A stretch of DNA of 64,000 nucleotides, taken from assembly GCA_913020045.1 (NCBI GenBank), contig CAJWBE010000006.1, forward strand, positions 1 through 64,000, in the 5' to 3' direction. This document shows positions 39,100 to 46,728 of this stretch, in pieces. This stretch comes from an uncultured Oleiphilus sp. GTDB taxonomy: Bacteria > Pseudomonadota > Gammaproteobacteria > Pseudomonadales > Oleiphilaceae. Positions within the stretch are counted from its first letter, which is position 1, and the number at the start of each line of letters is the position of its first letter. A program made the position numbers and the translations under genes. The notes under the pieces are model-generated. The model was not told the origin of the DNA. It did not search any database and was given only the letters and a program-made list of their open reading frames with translations.

Positions 39100-40358
39100 G
39101 CTGTTCTCTGTGAGGTGACGTTGGATGCTTCCGAATATGGGTAGCGTTCGAACAGTAGGCAGGCGTTAGTGCCGCCAAATCCAAAGCTATTGGACAAGAC
39201 ACGCTTTAACTCAGTTTTAGCGGTAGTTCGGCACAGTGGGTAGTTTTCTATTTCCGGGTCAAGGTCATCAATGTTGTGGCAGCCAAAGATAAAACCGTCG
39301 CGCATCATTAGTAGACAGTGAATCGCCTCATGGACACCGGCCGCGCCAATACCATGACCGCCGAGTGCTTTGGTAGATGAGACGGGGGGAGAGTGTTCGC
39401 CAAAGTAAGCCTGAATCGCTTTGAGTTCGGTGACATCACCAACTCTCGTGCTTGTGCCATGCGCATTGATATAGTCGAGAGGCGCTTGTGGCTGAGTACT
39501 GTTTTTTAGCGCTAGGTCGATGCAGCGTTTCGCGCCTTCACCAGACGGTTGCACCATATCATCGCCGTCGCTGGTCGCGCCATAGCCGCTGAGTTCCGCC
39601 AATATGGTAGCTCCGCGTTCGAGCGCATGGTCCAGATCTTCAAGAACTAGGATACCGGCACCGCCGGAGATAACGAAACCGTCTCGATGTGTATCGAAGG
39701 GGCGTGATGCTTTGTCGGGAGTGTCATTGTAATGGCTTGAAAGCGCGCCCATTGCGTCGAACTGAATCGCCATGGTCCAATGAATATCATCACTTCCGCC
39801 AGCGAACATGATGTCTTGCTTGCCCAAGAGAATTTGTTCGTAAGCGTTGCCAATTGCGTGAGCGCTGGTGGCACAGGCAGATGTTACTGAATAGCTAACG
39901 CCGCGAATTTTGAAGGCGGTGGCCAAACACGCAACGGTGGAGCTTTGCATGCCGCGTGTGACTCGATAAGGGCCGACCTTGCGAATTCCTTTTTCCCTAA
40001 GAACGTCAACTGACTCCACTATTTCATCGGTTGCGCCGCCGCCTGAGCCGATAATCAGGCCAACCCGGTCGTTTGAAATCTGATCCGCGCTTAAGCCACT
40101 TTGCGCTATTGCTTGTTCCATGGCGTGGTAGGCGAAGGCGCCACCTCGACCCATAAACCGGGCAACCCGTTTAGGAACCAAGCTAGCGGTATCAAATTCA
40201 ATGTTGCCACTTATTTGAGAGCGCATGCCCGCTTTTTTAAACGATGCATTAGGAGCGATTCCGCTCCGGTTTTGCTGCAGTGACTCGCTAACGCGGTCTA
40301 AAGAATTTCCTAGACTGGAGACAATTCCTGCCCCGGTAATAACCACTCGTTTCATCAT
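39096..40358 (-). CDS. fabB: Beta-ketoacyl-ACP synthase I
   Basis: 420 residues. The condensing-enzyme triad is Cys162 in SVTSACATSAHAIG, His300 in NAHGTST and His335 in LGGHGIGAAG, with Lys330. The RGMQSSTVACLATAF segment and overall spacing are FabB-like rather than FabF-like. With FabA it permits synthesis of unsaturated fatty acids. It is 47 bp downstream of fabA and overlaps fabV by 4 bp. Confidence 0.93.
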   Translation of the reverse strand: MMKRVVITGAGIVSSLGNSLDRVSESLQQNRSGIAPNASFKKAGMRSQISGNIEFDTASLVPKRVARFMGRGGAFAYHAMEQAIAQSGLSADQISNDRVGLIIGSGGGATDEIVESVDVLREKGIRKVGPYRVTRGMQSSTVACLATAFKIRGVSYSVTSACATSAHAIGNAYEQILLGKQDIMFAGGSDDIHWTMAIQFDAMGALSSHYNDTPDKASRPFDTHRDGFVISGGAGILVLEDLDHALERGATILAELSGYGATSDGDDMVQPSGEGAKRCIDLALKNSTQPQAPLDYINAHGTSTRVGDVTELKAIQAYFGEHSPPVSSTKALGGHGIGAAGVHEAIHCLLMMRDGFIFGCHNIDDLDPEIENYPLCRTTAKTELKRVLSNSFGFGGTNACLLFERYPYSEASNVTSQRTA

Positions 40359-40405
40359 GAATACCTGATTGCCGGTCGATGGGCAGTTTTGAGCAAAAGT
40401 TGTGT

Positions 40406-40939
40406 TTAGATAAGCGCTGCTTTTAGGTGTTTAGCGCTATAGATCTCTTTGCCATCTGCGAAGACATAGCCGTCGCCAATGACGAGCGTCATACCGCGTT
40501 TTACTACGCGTTTGACGTGAACATGGAAGCGTACGGTTTTAACAGTCGGCAGAATCTCGCCATAAAATTGGACTTCTTTTACGCCCAGTGCGCGGCATTT
40601 TCCTTCATGACCATTCCATACTAGAAACAAGCCTAGCGCCTGCCAGAGAGCGTCTACGCCCAAACAGCCCGGCATAATGGGGTCGCCGGGAAAGTGACAC
40701 TGAAAGAACCATAGGTCGGGATGAATATCGAACTCAGCAATGAGTTCACCTCGTTGGTACTGACCGCCATCACTATTGATTTCAACGACGCGATCTAACA
40801 TTTTCATTTCGCCTTGCGGCAACATCATTTTGAAACCGTCATGAACATCTGCAATGGGGCTAGAGATCTTATCCGTTAGCTGATCTGTCGATAAACGCTC
40901 TTGATCATCATGAGAAATAACTGCCTGTAACATCGCCAT
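40406..40939 (-). CDS. fabA: 3-hydroxydecanoyl-ACP dehydratase/isomerase
   Basis: 177 residues. The catalytic His82 and Asp96 are in LWFFQCHFPGDPIMPGCLGVDALWQ-type sequence (FFQCHFPGDPIMPG, then LGVDALWQ). The C-terminal strand FADGKEIYSAKHLKAALI is family typical. FabA dehydrates 3-hydroxyacyl-ACP and isomerises trans-2 to cis-3 decenoyl-ACP, the branch to unsaturated fatty acids. It is the first gene of the cluster, divergent from the alcohol dehydrogenase with 474 bp between. Confidence 0.95.
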   Translation of the reverse strand: MAMLQAVISHDDQERLSTDQLTDKISSPIADVHDGFKMMLPQGEMKMLDRVVEINSDGGQYQRGELIAEFDIHPDLWFFQCHFPGDPIMPGCLGVDALWQALGLFLVWNGHEGKCRALGVKEVQFYGEILPTVKTVRFHVHVKRVVKRGMTLVIGDGYVFADGKEIYSAKHLKAALI

Positions 40940-41413
40940 GCTCCGTGTGCTCGGTCATTGTGTTTGGTAGGGCGCCCACTTTAGCGTCCGTTCAAACATT
41001 TTGCTGGACATGTGGACTCAAGGATTAGACATCTCGAATCAATCTGAGATTCTGGTCAAAAGTAAGAAGAGGTGGGTCTATTTTTGGCATCATGGGCGGT
41101 TTACAGACGCTGAAAAAAAGCTGAGATTGGAAAAAAAAGAATAATCAACAAGCAAAATCTTGAGCCTGAGGGTTTTGCTGCACGTATATTGGTGGCCACA
41201 GCGTTCGCAATAAAAGGCGCGTATGTCACCCTATGTAAATCTCGCTCTGCCCGTGGCGGAAGCAACGGTGTTTTTACTAGCGGTATCTATTCCCGTAGTC
41301 GCAATTTCACAAACACGTATAAGCTTGCTATGTTGCTAACAACTCTCGCTAGCCATTTATCCCAACAGCGTGACCTAAAAACGTAGCGCATAAAAATAAT
41401 TAGTGAATAAACG
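40940..41413. other. Divergent control region between fabA and the alcohol dehydrogenase
   Basis: 474 bp without a supportable gene. A 65-codon frame at 41189-41386 has no ribosome site and is Ser/Thr/Arg-rich in a non-protein-like way. The region is A-rich around 41110-41160. No clear FabR, FadR or AraC-type palindrome was recognised. Confidence 0.45.
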
Positions 41414-42610
41414 ATGACGAAGCAAGCTCTTCCAACCAATACCAACTTCAGCTTTTCGACCAGTCAAAGCATCATTTGTGAATGGGGCGGGGCGGCAAAG
41501 TTGGCAGATATTTGTCATGCCTATTCGCCAACATCGGTACTCTTAATCAGCGATGCGGGTATTAAGCAGCTGGGGCTCTATCAGGCTGCACTCGATAGCT
41601 TTCAGCAAGCGGGTATTCAGGTTGACGTGTTTAGTGAGGTGCTTGCCGACCCTTCCGAGAACGTTGTGAATGCAGCGTTAACCATAGCGGCGCAGTGTCA
41701 CGCTGATCTCGTCGTTGGCTTTGGTGGTGGCAGTTCATTGGACGTAGCAAAAATTGTCGCCCTGCTAGCGCACCCTCAATCCGAACAAAGCTTGGGTGAT
41801 ATTTATGGTGTCGGCAACGCTAAGGGTGAACGCTTGCCCTTGGTACAAGTGCCAACGACCGCCGGTACAGGTTCGGAAGTGACTCAGGTGGCGATTGTCA
41901 CGACCGGCGAAACCACGAAAGCGGGGATTGTCACGCCGTTATTTTTACCCGATATCGCCTTATTGGATGCAGAGTTGACGGTCAACCTGCCGCCAAATGT
42001 GAGCGCCGCGACGGGCGTTGATGCGATGGTGCATGCGATTGAGGCTTACACCAGTAAGGTCAAGAAAAACCCAATATCAGACTTACTGGCAAAAGAAGCC
42101 TTAGCGTTGATGGGGCGCAATATTGATACGGCAGTGCATCACGGACACGACCGGTCCGCGCGCGAAGCCATGCTGCTAGGCGCTATGTTAGCTGGTCAAG
42201 CCTTCGCCAATGCCCCTGTCGCAGCAGTGCATGCGCTGGCTTATCCGCTAGGTGGTCATTTTCACATTCCTCATGGTTTGAGCAACTCTTTAGTCTTGCC
42301 GCACGTGCTGCGTTTTAACGTCAAGGGCGCAGCAGCGCAGTACGCTGAGCTAGCGCCAATTGTCTTTGCGGAACACATGTTTGAGGGAAGTGTGAAAGAA
42401 ATAGCAGCGCAGTTTATTCAGCAAATAGAGCAACTGATTGCTCGCCTAAAGTTGCCAACGACATTAAAAGAGATGGATATCCCTGAGAGCTTTTTACCGA
42501 GGCTTGCCGACGATGCGATGTTACAAACGCGATTGTTGGTCAATAACCCCAGCGAATTGAAACGGCAAGATGCATTGGCAATCTATCAAGCGGCATACGG
42601 ACAAATTTAA
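41414..42610 (+). CDS. Iron-containing alcohol dehydrogenase
   Basis: 398 residues. The NAD site is in VVGFGGGSSLDVAKIVA, and VPTTAGTGSEVTQ is typical of the group III family. Metal ligands appear as Asp and His in GVDAMVHAIEAY and the His set in VHALAYPLGGHFHIPHGLSN. The enzyme interconverts alcohols and aldehydes with NAD(H). It is first of three genes (then thioesterase and aldehyde dehydrogenase) divergent from the fab operon, which suggests oxidation or reduction of a product of the pathway. Confidence 0.93.
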   Translation: MTKQALPTNTNFSFSTSQSIICEWGGAAKLADICHAYSPTSVLLISDAGIKQLGLYQAALDSFQQAGIQVDVFSEVLADPSENVVNAALTIAAQCHADLVVGFGGGSSLDVAKIVALLAHPQSEQSLGDIYGVGNAKGERLPLVQVPTTAGTGSEVTQVAIVTTGETTKAGIVTPLFLPDIALLDAELTVNLPPNVSAATGVDAMVHAIEAYTSKVKKNPISDLLAKEALALMGRNIDTAVHHGHDRSAREAMLLGAMLAGQAFANAPVAAVHALAYPLGGHFHIPHGLSNSLVLPHVLRFNVKGAAAQYAELAPIVFAEHMFEGSVKEIAAQFIQQIEQLIARLKLPTTLKEMDIPESFLPRLADDAMLQTRLLVNNPSELKRQDALAIYQAAYGQI

Positions 42611-42647
42611 CACCACATTACTTATAATTAGAACTAAAGAGTGCACT

Positions 42648-43091
42648 GTGAGCGATTCTGAAACCAAGATAATACAAACGCGTGACCAATATAAATCTTT
42701 CAAAGGCATCACGACCCGCTGGAGCGACAACGACCGCTATGGCCACGTCAACAACGTTACCTACTACTCGTACTTTGATACCGCAGCAAACTGTTATCTG
42801 ATCGAGCAGGGCGGGTTTGATATTGATAATAGTCCGGTGATTGGCTATGTCGTGAGTTCGGCGTGCGAATATAAAAGTGCCGTCGCTTATCCGGATAAGA
42901 TCGAAGCCGGTTTGCGGGTGGATCGCCTAGGTAATAGCTCTGTGCAATATGGGGTAGCCATCTTTAAAGAGGGTGACGATGTCGCCGCCGCGCATGGTTA
43001 TTTTGTGCATGTCTTTGTCGATCGACTAACACAAAAACCGGTCGCCATACCGGAGCAGCTTCGTTGTGCTTTGGAGGAAATCATATTGTGA
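42648..43091 (+). CDS. 4HBT-type acyl-CoA thioesterase
   Basis: 147 residues from the GTG at 42648; longer reading frames would run into the preceding gene. The hotdog-fold motif is TRWSDNDRYGHVNNVTYYSYFD, with the catalytic Asp in the SDND/YGHVNN segment; the C-terminal part AAAHGYFVHVFVDRLTQKP is typical. Such enzymes hydrolyse acyl-CoA (or acyl-ACP) to free acid. It overlaps the aldehyde dehydrogenase start by four bases, so the pair is coupled. Chain length is unknown. Confidence 0.9.
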   Translation: MSDSETKIIQTRDQYKSFKGITTRWSDNDRYGHVNNVTYYSYFDTAANCYLIEQGGFDIDNSPVIGYVVSSACEYKSAVAYPDKIEAGLRVDRLGNSSVQYGVAIFKEGDDVAAAHGYFVHVFVDRLTQKPVAIPEQLRCALEEIIL

Positions 43092-44542
43092 ATACGAAAC
43101 AACTCAATGACAGCTATCCCTATTATTTGGCTAACAAGGCGGTCTATGCCAATCAAGACCTAGCCGTAATGGACAAATATTCTGGCGCATTAGCAACGCG
43201 CGTGGCCTTGGCAGACGCCAGCATCATTGACGAAGCGATAGCCGCTGCACAAGACGCTACCGAGCCAATGAAGCGAATGGCCGCCTATGAACGCCAATCC
43301 GTATTAGAACACTGTGTACAACGCTTCATTGAACGTTCTGATGAACTCGCACTTTCTCTATGCATTGAAGCCGGTAAACCGATTCAGGATGCAAAGGGGG
43401 AAGTTACTCGTTTAATTGATACCTTCAAAATTGCTGCCGAAGAAGCAACGCGCATTAACGGCGAAGTCATCACCATGGATATTAGCGCGCGAGCCAAAGG
43501 CTATTCTGGTATGACCAAGCGTGTGCCGATTGGACCCTGCTCTTTTATTAGTCCTTTTAATTTCCCCTTAAACTTGGTAGCACATAAAGTTGCTCCAGCG
43601 ATTGCGACAGGCTGCCCATTTGTTTTAAAACCTGCCAGCTTAACGCCGATTGGCGCACTCATTATTGGAGATATATTGGCAGAGACGAACCTGCCCGAAG
43701 GTGCATTTTCAATCTTACCTTGTCGACGAGAGGGCGCGGCGCTATTCACAGAAGACGACCGTTTGAAGCTACTAAGTTTTACCGGCTCACCTGACGTAGG
43801 TTGGGCGCTAAAAGCCAAAGCAGGTAAAAAACCCGTGGTATTAGAGCTTGGTGGTAACGCCGCGTGTGTGGTCGACCAAGATGCCGATATCGACGATGCG
43901 GTCACGCGTATTGTATTTGGCGCATTTTACCAATCTGGTCAGAGCTGTATTGGCGTGCAGCGCATTTACGTCCATGAAACAGTGTATGCGGACTTTAAAC
44001 AGAAAATGCTCAGCGCAACGCGAGCATTAAAAATGGGAGACCCGAAAGACCCTAATACCTTTATCGGCCCGATGATCAGTGAGTCCGAAGCAAAGCGTGT
44101 CGACCAATGGACGCAGGACGCCATAACAGCCGGTGCCGCATTGTTATGCGGCGGCAAGCGAAACGGCTCAATGTTGGAAGCAACACTCCTAGAAAATGTC
44201 CCGGCAGAGCAAGCCATTCGCAATGAGGAAGCCTTCGGACCGGTGGCAATGTTGGAGTCGTTTACGGAGTTTGACGCCGTGCTAAAAGACATCAACCAAA
44301 GTAAGTTCGGCTTACAAGCCGGTATTTTTACCCGTGATCTATACAAGGCAAAAAAGGCATGGGATGTGTTGGATGTAGGCGGTGTCATTATTGGTGATGT
44401 GCCGTCATGGCGCGTTGACCACATGCCCTACGGCGGCGTAAAAGACAGTGGTTTGGGTCGTGAAGGTATCAAATATGCCATCGAGGATATGACAGAATTG
44501 CGTTTGATGGTGGTCAGAACGAGCGAGAAAGATGCGTATTGA
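43088..44542 (+). CDS. Aldehyde dehydrogenase family protein
   Basis: 484 residues from the GTG at 43088, which overlaps the thioesterase stop (GTGA) and follows TTGGAGGAAATC. The family motifs are present: SFISPFNFPLNLVAHKVAPA, the catalytic Glu in LELGGNAACVV, the nucleophile in YQSGQSCIGVQRIYV, and HMPYGGVKDSGLGREG. The SPFNFPLN type groups it with succinate-semialdehyde/phosphonoacetaldehyde-like relatives. It would oxidise an aldehyde to an acid, possibly the product of the neighbouring alcohol dehydrogenase. The 3' flank is where the cassette island begins. Confidence 0.94.
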   Translation: MNTKQLNDSYPYYLANKAVYANQDLAVMDKYSGALATRVALADASIIDEAIAAAQDATEPMKRMAAYERQSVLEHCVQRFIERSDELALSLCIEAGKPIQDAKGEVTRLIDTFKIAAEEATRINGEVITMDISARAKGYSGMTKRVPIGPCSFISPFNFPLNLVAHKVAPAIATGCPFVLKPASLTPIGALIIGDILAETNLPEGAFSILPCRREGAALFTEDDRLKLLSFTGSPDVGWALKAKAGKKPVVLELGGNAACVVDQDADIDDAVTRIVFGAFYQSGQSCIGVQRIYVHETVYADFKQKMLSATRALKMGDPKDPNTFIGPMISESEAKRVDQWTQDAITAGAALLCGGKRNGSMLEATLLENVPAEQAIRNEEAFGPVAMLESFTEFDAVLKDINQSKFGLQAGIFTRDLYKAKKAWDVLDVGGVIIGDVPSWRVDHMPYGGVKDSGLGREGIKYAIEDMTELRLMVVRTSEKDAY

Positions 44543-44604
44543 TTGACTGGCGCCGGTTATTATTTTCGAGGAGTTGCCTAGCTAATTTCTTAGGGCGAAT
44601 AACT

Positions 44605-44658
44605 GGGGACAGACCACGTTTTATTTTTTTGATCTTACCGGAAACGTGGTCTGTCCCC
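44605..44658. repeat. REP-like palindrome, copy 1
   Basis: 54 bp: perfect 17-bp arms GGGGACAGACCACGTTT and its reverse complement around a 20-base AT-rich loop. The identical 54-bp core recurs at 45411 and 45909. All three are preceded by AATAAC and followed by ATAAA. Confidence 0.95.
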
Positions 44659-44732
44659 TATAAAACGTAACATTCAAACGAGATTATACCAGCTGTCTAA
44701 TAAGGTGAAATACGGCTGCTGTCTAATAAACT

Positions 44733-44739
44733 GTTAGGT
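44733..44739 (+). other. Cassette-boundary (GTTRRRY) site before methyltransferase
   Basis: GTTAGGT fits the integron core consensus GTTRRRY, and the methyltransferase ATG follows six bases later, the usual position for a cassette start. Two copies of GCTGTCTAATAA (44692-44703 and 44718-44729) lie just upstream. No attI or integrase is visible. Confidence 0.5.
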
Positions 44740-44745
44740 AAAGAT

Positions 44746-45348
44746 ATGGTAGAAGGAACTGAAGGCTACGAAAATTATGCGTCTCGCTTTATTGAGGTTA
44801 GCCAAGGTTTAGATTTCTTTGAGGTTTGCAAAGACTTTATCGCGTTTCTACCGTCTAAACCTGCCCGTGTATTAGATGCAGGCTCAGGTGCTGGCCAAAA
44901 TGCAGCAGCACTAGATAAAGAGGGATTTACTGTTACTGCTGTAGAGCCAATATCAGAATTCTTGAATGCTGCGAGAAAGAGATATAAAAGCGCATCAATC
45001 AACTGGCTCAACGGCAGCCTTCCTGAAATGGCATGCTTAAATACGGATACAGACCAATTCGACTTTGTTCTCATTGAAGGGGTGTGGCACCATATTGATA
45101 ATGCTGAAAGAGAAGCAGCGGCAATACGTCTCTCCGCTCTAATTAAACAAAGAGGTAGGTGTGCCATTTCACTCAGAAATGGGCCCGCAGGTTTAGGGTC
45201 AAGGGTTTATCCGACAGACACGAAATCCACAATTGAACAATTCGAAAAGTATGGTTTCGAGTGTATTTTTCAAGCACAGAATCAACCCAGCATCTTGCCT
45301 AATAAAGAGAATGTAAAGTGGTCACGCATTGTTCTACAAAAGTGCTAG
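44746..45348 (+). CDS. Class I SAM-dependent methyltransferase in a cassette-like unit
   Basis: 200 residues. SAM motif: ARVLDAGSGAGQNAAALDKEG (near 40-60), then VTAVEPISEFLNAARKRY; the later LIEGVWHHIDNAEREAAAIRL resembles UbiE/MenG-type enzymes. The substrate is unknown. It starts six bases after a GTTAGGT core and ends six bases before ACCTAACAAG, the left end of an attC-like half-site, so it fits an integron gene cassette exactly. Its codon and base composition is more A/T-rich than the preceding aldehyde dehydrogenase gene. Confidence 0.88.
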   Translation: MVEGTEGYENYASRFIEVSQGLDFFEVCKDFIAFLPSKPARVLDAGSGAGQNAAALDKEGFTVTAVEPISEFLNAARKRYKSASINWLNGSLPEMACLNTDTDQFDFVLIEGVWHHIDNAEREAAAIRLSALIKQRGRCAISLRNGPAGLGSRVYPTDTKSTIEQFEKYGFECIFQAQNQPSILPNKENVKWSRIVLQKC

Positions 45349-45354
45349 CACATG

Positions 45355-45402
45355 ACCTAACAAGCAAAGGCGGCAACGCCCTACGGGCTGGACGCGCCAA
45401 GG
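45355..45402 (+). other. attC-like half-site after the methyltransferase
   Basis: ACCTAAC fits the left core RYYYAAC; it is followed by AAGCAAAGG and a GC-rich arm in which GGCG pairs CGCC and GCCC pairs GGGC around TAC. The expected right-hand GTTRRRY half is missing: a REP-like palindrome begins nine bases later and may have replaced it. Confidence 0.5.
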
Positions 45403-45410
45403 AAATAACA

Positions 45411-45464
45411 GGGGACAGACCACGTTTTATTTTTTTGATCTTACCGGAAACGTGGTCTGTCCCC
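45411..45464. repeat. REP-like palindrome, copy 2
   Basis: Same 54-bp core as the copies at 44605 and 45909. It is followed by a small duplication in which CCCCTATAAAC occurs twice. It reaches the last base of the lipoprotein gene's stop codon. Confidence 0.95.
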
Positions 45465-45883
45465 TATAAACAGTCCCCTATAAACATTTCATAAAACTCA
45501 TTTGCCTTTCTTATTGCGTTTACGAAACCACCATTAGCGGCTAGATGTGCCGTTGCAATACCCATCAATTCGGCAGACGAGCCAGACTCTTTGCCTCCGA
45601 GTTTCATGCTAACAAAACACCAAGTGTGACCTTTTGCTATATCTTTGATTTCTTCGATTCCAAGCAATGCTAAACATAATGCAGCAGAACTCACTTGGTA
45701 ATCAATGGAGGCATTACTCTCAAGTAGCTCGATACCTTTTGCTGGATTATATTCAATTGATGCTCGATCTACTAACTTTAAACCTAGCTCCAAGCTATTG
45801 TTATTTGGTGGGCTTTGCTTGCCGGTTAATGATGAACAACCTGAAACAAGAATAGCGAAAAGTACGAACATAGTTGATTTCAT
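45464..45883 (-). CDS. Cassette-type lipoprotein, probably 3'-truncated
   Basis: 139 residues from the ATG at 45883; a longer frame starts upstream but lacks the signal peptide position. The N-terminus MKSTMFVLFAILVSGCSSL is a lipoprotein signal with Cys at 16. The mature part (SIEYNPAKGIELLESNASIDY, CLALLGIEEIKDIAKGHTWC, ATAHLAANGGFVNAIRKANE) resembles a short helical-repeat (Sel1-like) protein; no family is certain. GTTAGGT at 45896-45890 precedes the start, a cassette-type boundary on the minus strand. The last residues (FIGDCL) and stop come from sequence attached to REP-like copy 2, so the natural C-terminus is probably lost. Confidence 0.65.
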   Translation of the reverse strand: MKSTMFVLFAILVSGCSSLTGKQSPPNNNSLELGLKLVDRASIEYNPAKGIELLESNASIDYQVSSAALCLALLGIEEIKDIAKGHTWCFVSMKLGGKESGSSAELMGIATAHLAANGGFVNAIRKANEFYEMFIGDCL

Positions 45884-45908
45884 TTGTTCACCTAACATTT
45901 AAATAACT

Positions 45909-45962
45909 GGGGACAGACCACGTTTTATTTTTTTGATCTTACCGGAAACGTGGTCTGTCCCC
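45909..45962. repeat. REP-like palindrome, copy 3
   Basis: Same 54-bp core as copies 1 and 2. It is followed by a direct duplication of GATAAAATACT separated by GTCCC, and it interrupts a minus-strand cassette frame. Confidence 0.95.
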
Positions 45963-46035
45963 GATAAAATACTGTCCCGATAAAATACTTCTTATCTTCT
46001 GTTGGATGAGAGTGCTTCGTTATTTTAATTGGCAT
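45925..46035 (-). pseudogene. Truncated cassette ORF interrupted by palindrome copy 3
   Basis: A minus-strand frame starts with ATG at 46035, a few bases inside a cassette boundary (the GTTAAAT core at 46055-46049). It reads MPIKITKHSHPTEDKKYF, runs into the REP-like palindrome and stops there after 36 codons. The first half looks like a genuine N-terminus; the rest is translated repeat. Confidence 0.45.
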
Positions 46036-46048
46036 GATCTACTCAGAA

Positions 46049-46104
46049 ATTTAACGCCTAGGTAGCCAGCGCCGCCAGGCGTCTGGCTGACCTTTTTGTT
46101 AAGT
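46049..46104 (-). other. attC-like integron recombination site
   Basis: Read on the minus strand, the 56-bp site runs from ACTTAACAA to GGCGTTAAAT, fitting RYYYAAC and GTTRRRY. The inner arms GGTCAGCCAG and CTGGCTACC pair over nine positions with one unpaired base on the left arm, the extrahelical base typical of attC. A GC-rich stem lies at the tip. The length matches the shortest known attC sites. Confidence 0.7.
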
Positions 46105-46178
46105 GTTGAACGCTCGCACCGGATGTTTGTTGCGCTTACAAAAAGCGTGCAATGCTGGTACCCACCAGTACACCTAAC
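46105..46178 (-). other. Cassette remnant between boundary core and attC-like site
   Basis: On the minus strand a GTTAGGT core (46178-46172) is followed by only about 70 bp before the attC-like site. That stretch resembles the sequence often found just before attC sites, so this looks like a deleted cassette whose coding part is gone. Confidence 0.4.
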
Positions 46179-46728
46179 AACTATTTAAAAACTCTTTAAA
46201 GCGCTTAGTTTAAACCACTCAGATACACCTTGCTACCTGATGCTTAATGGATGTTTGGGCAAGGCTTGATTTGGAAGTTGGGTTAAATAACTACCGCTCG
46301 ATTTAGCTTTTCGTGAGTGCAAGCGACAACACTTTGATGAGCCCAATGACCTTTTTAACCCTGCCTAAGAACTACAATTTTTAGGGCAATTTCAAACTTT
46401 CAACTGGCACCAAGAGCTAAAAATGAACCTTTGGGTATTATCAATGTTTGGCAGTGCGACACCAAAAGACAGTAACACTTAACATTTGAATCCCCGTCGT
46501 CATGACTCAGTCGCCGCGACGGGCTATTTTTAAGCAGCGGTAACGCTCTTTTCTCTCAGCCCCCGCACCAACCGATAATTTCATGCTATTCGAAACAAAA
46601 GGTGTTAGACAGTACGTCGCTGCAACGTATATTCCTGTTTCTCGAAAGGCTTTTAATTTATTGCCTTACCAAAGAAGAATCGTGTTCTGTTCTCTCTCAC
46701 GGCAAGCGTCAGCGTGATTGAAAGCAGA
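46179..46728. other. Gene-free AT-rich stretch with one hairpin
   Basis: About 550 bp with no protein-like frame on either strand. It contains a hairpin, CCCGTCG (46493-46499) with CGACGGG (46517-46523), followed by CTATTTTT, a possible plus-strand terminator left from a lost gene. It is probably eroded cassette DNA between the island and the MscS gene. Confidence 0.4.

Noticed and set aside
41189-41386. 65-codon frame in the fabA-alcohol dehydrogenase gap
   Set aside because: No ribosome site and low-complexity Ser/Thr/Arg composition; treated as intergenic control DNA.
44746-45348. Cassette methyltransferase considered as a restriction-modification enzyme
   Set aside because: The motifs are of the small-molecule class I type, with no DNA-methylase catalytic motif and no endonuclease gene nearby.
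44605-45962. Three 54-bp repeats considered as a CRISPR array
   Set aside because: The units are long palindromes separated by whole genes, not regular short spacers, and no cas gene is present.
46493-46528. Hairpin considered as another attC-like site
   Set aside because: It lacks the RYYYAAC and GTTRRRY ends and has a T-run on one side, so a terminator remnant is more likely.
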